Positions 62,104 to 64,000 of a DNA stretch of 64,000 nucleotides are shown in pieces; within the stretch, counting starts at the first letter, position 1; each line of letters starts with the position of its first letter. A program made the translations under genes and the position numbers. The notes beneath the pieces were generated by a model. The model saw only the letters and a program-made list of their open reading frames with translations. It was not told where the DNA came from and ran no database searches. This DNA comes from Coriobacteriaceae bacterium. Lineage in GTDB: Bacteria; Actinomycetota; Coriobacteriia; Coriobacteriales; Coriobacteriaceae. The stretch is taken from contig CABIWB010000001.1 of NCBI GenBank assembly GCA_902362275.1, positions 137,396-201,395 of the forward strand, given 5' to 3'.

Positions 62104-62781
62104 ATGTCCAAAAAGAACCGTGCCAAGTCCAAAGCCAAGCGCTTTGGTGAGGGCTCGGCCAAGCCGATTGTTTCGGCCGCGACCTACGGCGTGGGCGGCA
62201 ATGCGTTTGCGCAGGCTATCGCCGACCCAGTCTCGACGGTGCACTCCAACAAGCCCGAGCTGCTGGTGGTCGACGGTTACAACGTGATCCACTGCACGCC
62301 GCGCTACGAAAAGCTCGTGTACGACCATTCCGACGATCCGTATTCCAGCGACGTTCACGATATGGCGCGCACCGCCCTCATTAACGACGTGGCGGCGTTT
62401 GCCCAGGGCCGCTACGAGGCCGTGATCGTGTTCGACGGCGCGGGCAATATCTCCAACGAGCGCCCCAACCTGCCGGCCCGCGGCGTGCGCATCGAGTTTT
62501 CGCCGACGGGTGTTTCGGCCGATACCGTGGTGCAGAAGCTCTGCATCGAGGCACGCGAGGAAGGTCGCGCGTGCTCCGTGGTATCGAGCGACGGCACGAT
62601 CCAGGCCGTCGTCATGGGCAAGGGCGTTACGCGCATCTCGAGCCGTATGCTGGTAGACGAGATTAAACAGATCGATAACGACGTTCACGAGGCAGAGGAA
62701 GCTCCGCAGATCAAGATGACTCTGGGCAGCCGCCTGAGCCCCGATGCCCTGGCCAAGCTCAAGGCCCTGCGTGGCCGGTAG
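62104..62781 (+). CDS. NYN-domain RNA-binding/endonuclease-like protein (YacP/Rae1 family)
   Basis: A 225-residue protein. After a basic N-terminus, the NYN fold begins at LLVVDGYNVIHCTPRYEKL (metal-site Asp in VDGYN). Conserved blocks VIVFDGAG and SSDGTIQAVVMGKGVTRISS follow. In Bacillus, Rae1 is a ribosome-dependent mRNA endonuclease encoded at the same place, after rlmB. The ATG at 62104 follows GGGGGAGGAG at the end of rlmB. Confidence 0.9.
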   Translation: MSKKNRAKSKAKRFGEGSAKPIVSAATYGVGGNAFAQAIADPVSTVHSNKPELLVVDGYNVIHCTPRYEKLVYDHSDDPYSSDVHDMARTALINDVAAFAQGRYEAVIVFDGAGNISNERPNLPARGVRIEFSPTGVSADTVVQKLCIEAREEGRACSVVSSDGTIQAVVMGKGVTRISSRMLVDEIKQIDNDVHEAEEAPQIKMTLGSRLSPDALAKLKALRGR

Positions 62782-62808
62782 GGGAGTTGGCGGGGCAATG
62801 CTGCCTCG

Positions 62809-63939
62809 CTAACTCCATTCAGCGATGTCGATCATTCTTTCGAGGCGCCACGTTAGCGCCTCTTCTAGATAAGGCAGTCTCGCTGCTAGGGCATCGTTTT
62901 TAGACAGAATCTCGATTGCCTCGTCGACAAAACCTTCGAGTTTGTCCCCGTCAAACCAGTTCATATCCTCAACAAGCAACATTTGTTTCGCGGGGCTTGA
63001 ATGGAACTGCGCGCTGGCAAAACTGTGCTCTCCTGCCCTAAGCTCCTCTAGAGATATGTTGCACCAGAGCGATGAGCCCGAATCGAAGATGGGGGCTGGT
63101 CTGCAGGTTAGCGTGTTGACGTTTCGCACAAGGCCAAAGTTACGCCAATGACGGTCATAGTTGGCGATGATGTCGTCACATACGATCATGCGGTCAAGGG
63201 CATCCTTAACGCCTGTCGCCCCGAGCTCCTCGCAGTTTGCTACGTATCGCTCGTAGTCGGTTAGCCGTTCATCTGCGTTTGCGTGCTGGTTTACATAGAA
63301 CGCAGGGACATACTCTTCTTCATCAGTTAAGAAGACATCGCATATGCTCAGGGCGGAAGTGCCCGTGCCCTCGAGCGAGTAAGGCACATAATCGCAGGCG
63401 TTTAGGATGCGACGGTGGAGCGCGGTCGCCACCAGCTCGTTATAAGGTTCCTGGTTCAGGTGCGCTTCTGCCTTATGCAGAATTCGACGCCCGCCCTCGC
63501 ACGTCCAGTACTTTTGAAGATTGCCGTCCGAGGTGTTATCGGGCTTTGCGGCAGCCGCTTTTCCCTCTGGGGCAAAGAGCGCAATGGACAGCGAGACGTC
63601 ATCAAAGGCGTTATTGAAGAAGTTGATATCCTCCCAGGCGAGACCGGAATCTTGGGGTCTAATCCAATACTGGTCGGATAGGGAGAGGCCGAGATTTCGC
63701 TGGACGAGTTCATCGGGTACATCGACTGCGGCTTCTGCAAGCAGGGAGGCTAGCCCAATGCGTGCGAGCGGGATACCGCGGCCGCGCCACCAGATGCGGA
63801 AGGAGTCGAGCGACACGGGACTATTGGGGCCAAGTACTCCAATAGGGGCATGGGCACGATCGATGTCGGCACCGATGTGGGTAAAGTCTTTTCGTGATGT
63901 GCTGTAGACCAGCTGGGCGACTTCGTGCGTGCGATTCAT
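62809..63939 (-). CDS. HipA-like kinase-fold protein, possibly 5'-incomplete at the window edge
   Basis: A 376-residue protein. The segment CDDIIANYDRHWRNFGLVRN (N-x-DRH-x-x-N-x-G) followed by PAPIFDSGSSLW is the catalytic and metal-binding block of HipA-type kinases. The N-terminal half is divergent. The ATG at 63939 has no ribosome site, and the frame stays open to base 64000 with plausible coding sequence (KSEITFTLMNRTHEV), so the true start may lie outside the window. It converges on yacP. Targets in characterised relatives are aminoacyl-tRNA synthetases; this one is unknown. Confidence 0.65.
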   Translation of the reverse strand: MNRTHEVAQLVYSTSRKDFTHIGADIDRAHAPIGVLGPNSPVSLDSFRIWWRGRGIPLARIGLASLLAEAAVDVPDELVQRNLGLSLSDQYWIRPQDSGLAWEDINFFNNAFDDVSLSIALFAPEGKAAAAKPDNTSDGNLQKYWTCEGGRRILHKAEAHLNQEPYNELVATALHRRILNACDYVPYSLEGTGTSALSICDVFLTDEEEYVPAFYVNQHANADERLTDYERYVANCEELGATGVKDALDRMIVCDDIIANYDRHWRNFGLVRNVNTLTCRPAPIFDSGSSLWCNISLEELRAGEHSFASAQFHSSPAKQMLLVEDMNWFDGDKLEGFVDEAIEILSKNDALAARLPYLEEALTWRLERMIDIAEWS

Positions 63940-64000
63940 GAGGGTGAATGTGATCTCGCTCTTACCGTGGCCGCGGCGGGGACGTCCCCCCGTTTTGGTC

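Overview
The window looks like chromosomal DNA of a high-GC, Gram-positive gut Coriobacteriia member, most like Collinsella. This is inferred from gene content, gene order and codon use; no search was run. Supporting signs are an AmaP/DUF2273/Asp23 envelope-stress operon, a fused EcfAA' riboflavin ECF transporter behind an FMN riboswitch, a disA-ispD-ispF-cysS-rlmB-yacP run, MEP-pathway isoprenoid genes, and many very short GGGAC-containing intergenic repeats.

Layout. 0-10.4 kb: coaX (5' end cut by the window edge), dCMP deaminase, Nfu, lgt, a large DUF6020-type membrane protein, yebC, the amaP/DUF2273/asp23 operon, a YitT protein and a zinc-ribbon membrane protein. 10.4-16.3 kb: a reverse-strand M20 amidohydrolase, a divergent YtcJ-like amidohydrolase and groES-groEL. 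16.3-21.4 kb: a truncated NYN gene, the FMN riboswitch with ribU-ecfAA'-ecfT, and two small flavin-fold proteins. 21.5-26.6 kb: argC-argJ-argB-argD behind two ArgR-like boxes. 26.6-29.7 kb: tRNA-Val with a duplicated 3' end, asnB and an ABC-transporter relic. 29.8-48.1 kb is mostly housekeeping: a MurE-like ligase, murI, rph, rdgB, dtd, veg, ispE, tRNA-Pro, tatA, greA, a lysS with an extra C-terminal tRNA-binding domain, thrE, clpC, a toxin-antitoxin pair and pepD.

48.2-55.8 kb is an accessory island. It is AT-richer over much of its length and has many broken genes. The same 18-bp sequence bounds it in inverted orientation. It carries two RiPP-like loci. The first is a tightly overlapping reverse-strand operon of three parts: a putative precursor, a radical SAM enzyme and a methyltransferase with an NPP motif. 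The precursor has Asn at every sixth position over six repeats, the N-x5-N pattern known from polytheonamide-type D/L beta-helix peptides. A divergent SdpI/DUF1648-like membrane protein, a plausible immunity factor, has its best start separated from the rest of the gene by an A7 tract that puts it out of frame. The second locus is a 60-residue candidate precursor beside a radical SAM gene that has lost its N-terminus.

55.8-64 kb returns to the core genome: an orphan HipB-like regulator with a large palindromic operator, mntP, disA-ispD-ispF-cysS-rlmB-yacP, and a HipA-like kinase on the reverse strand at the right edge.

The most notable things are the N-x5-N radical SAM/methyltransferase operon, and the intergenic hairpins that share a GGGACAGGTT-like core while their stem arms differ yet stay self-complementary.
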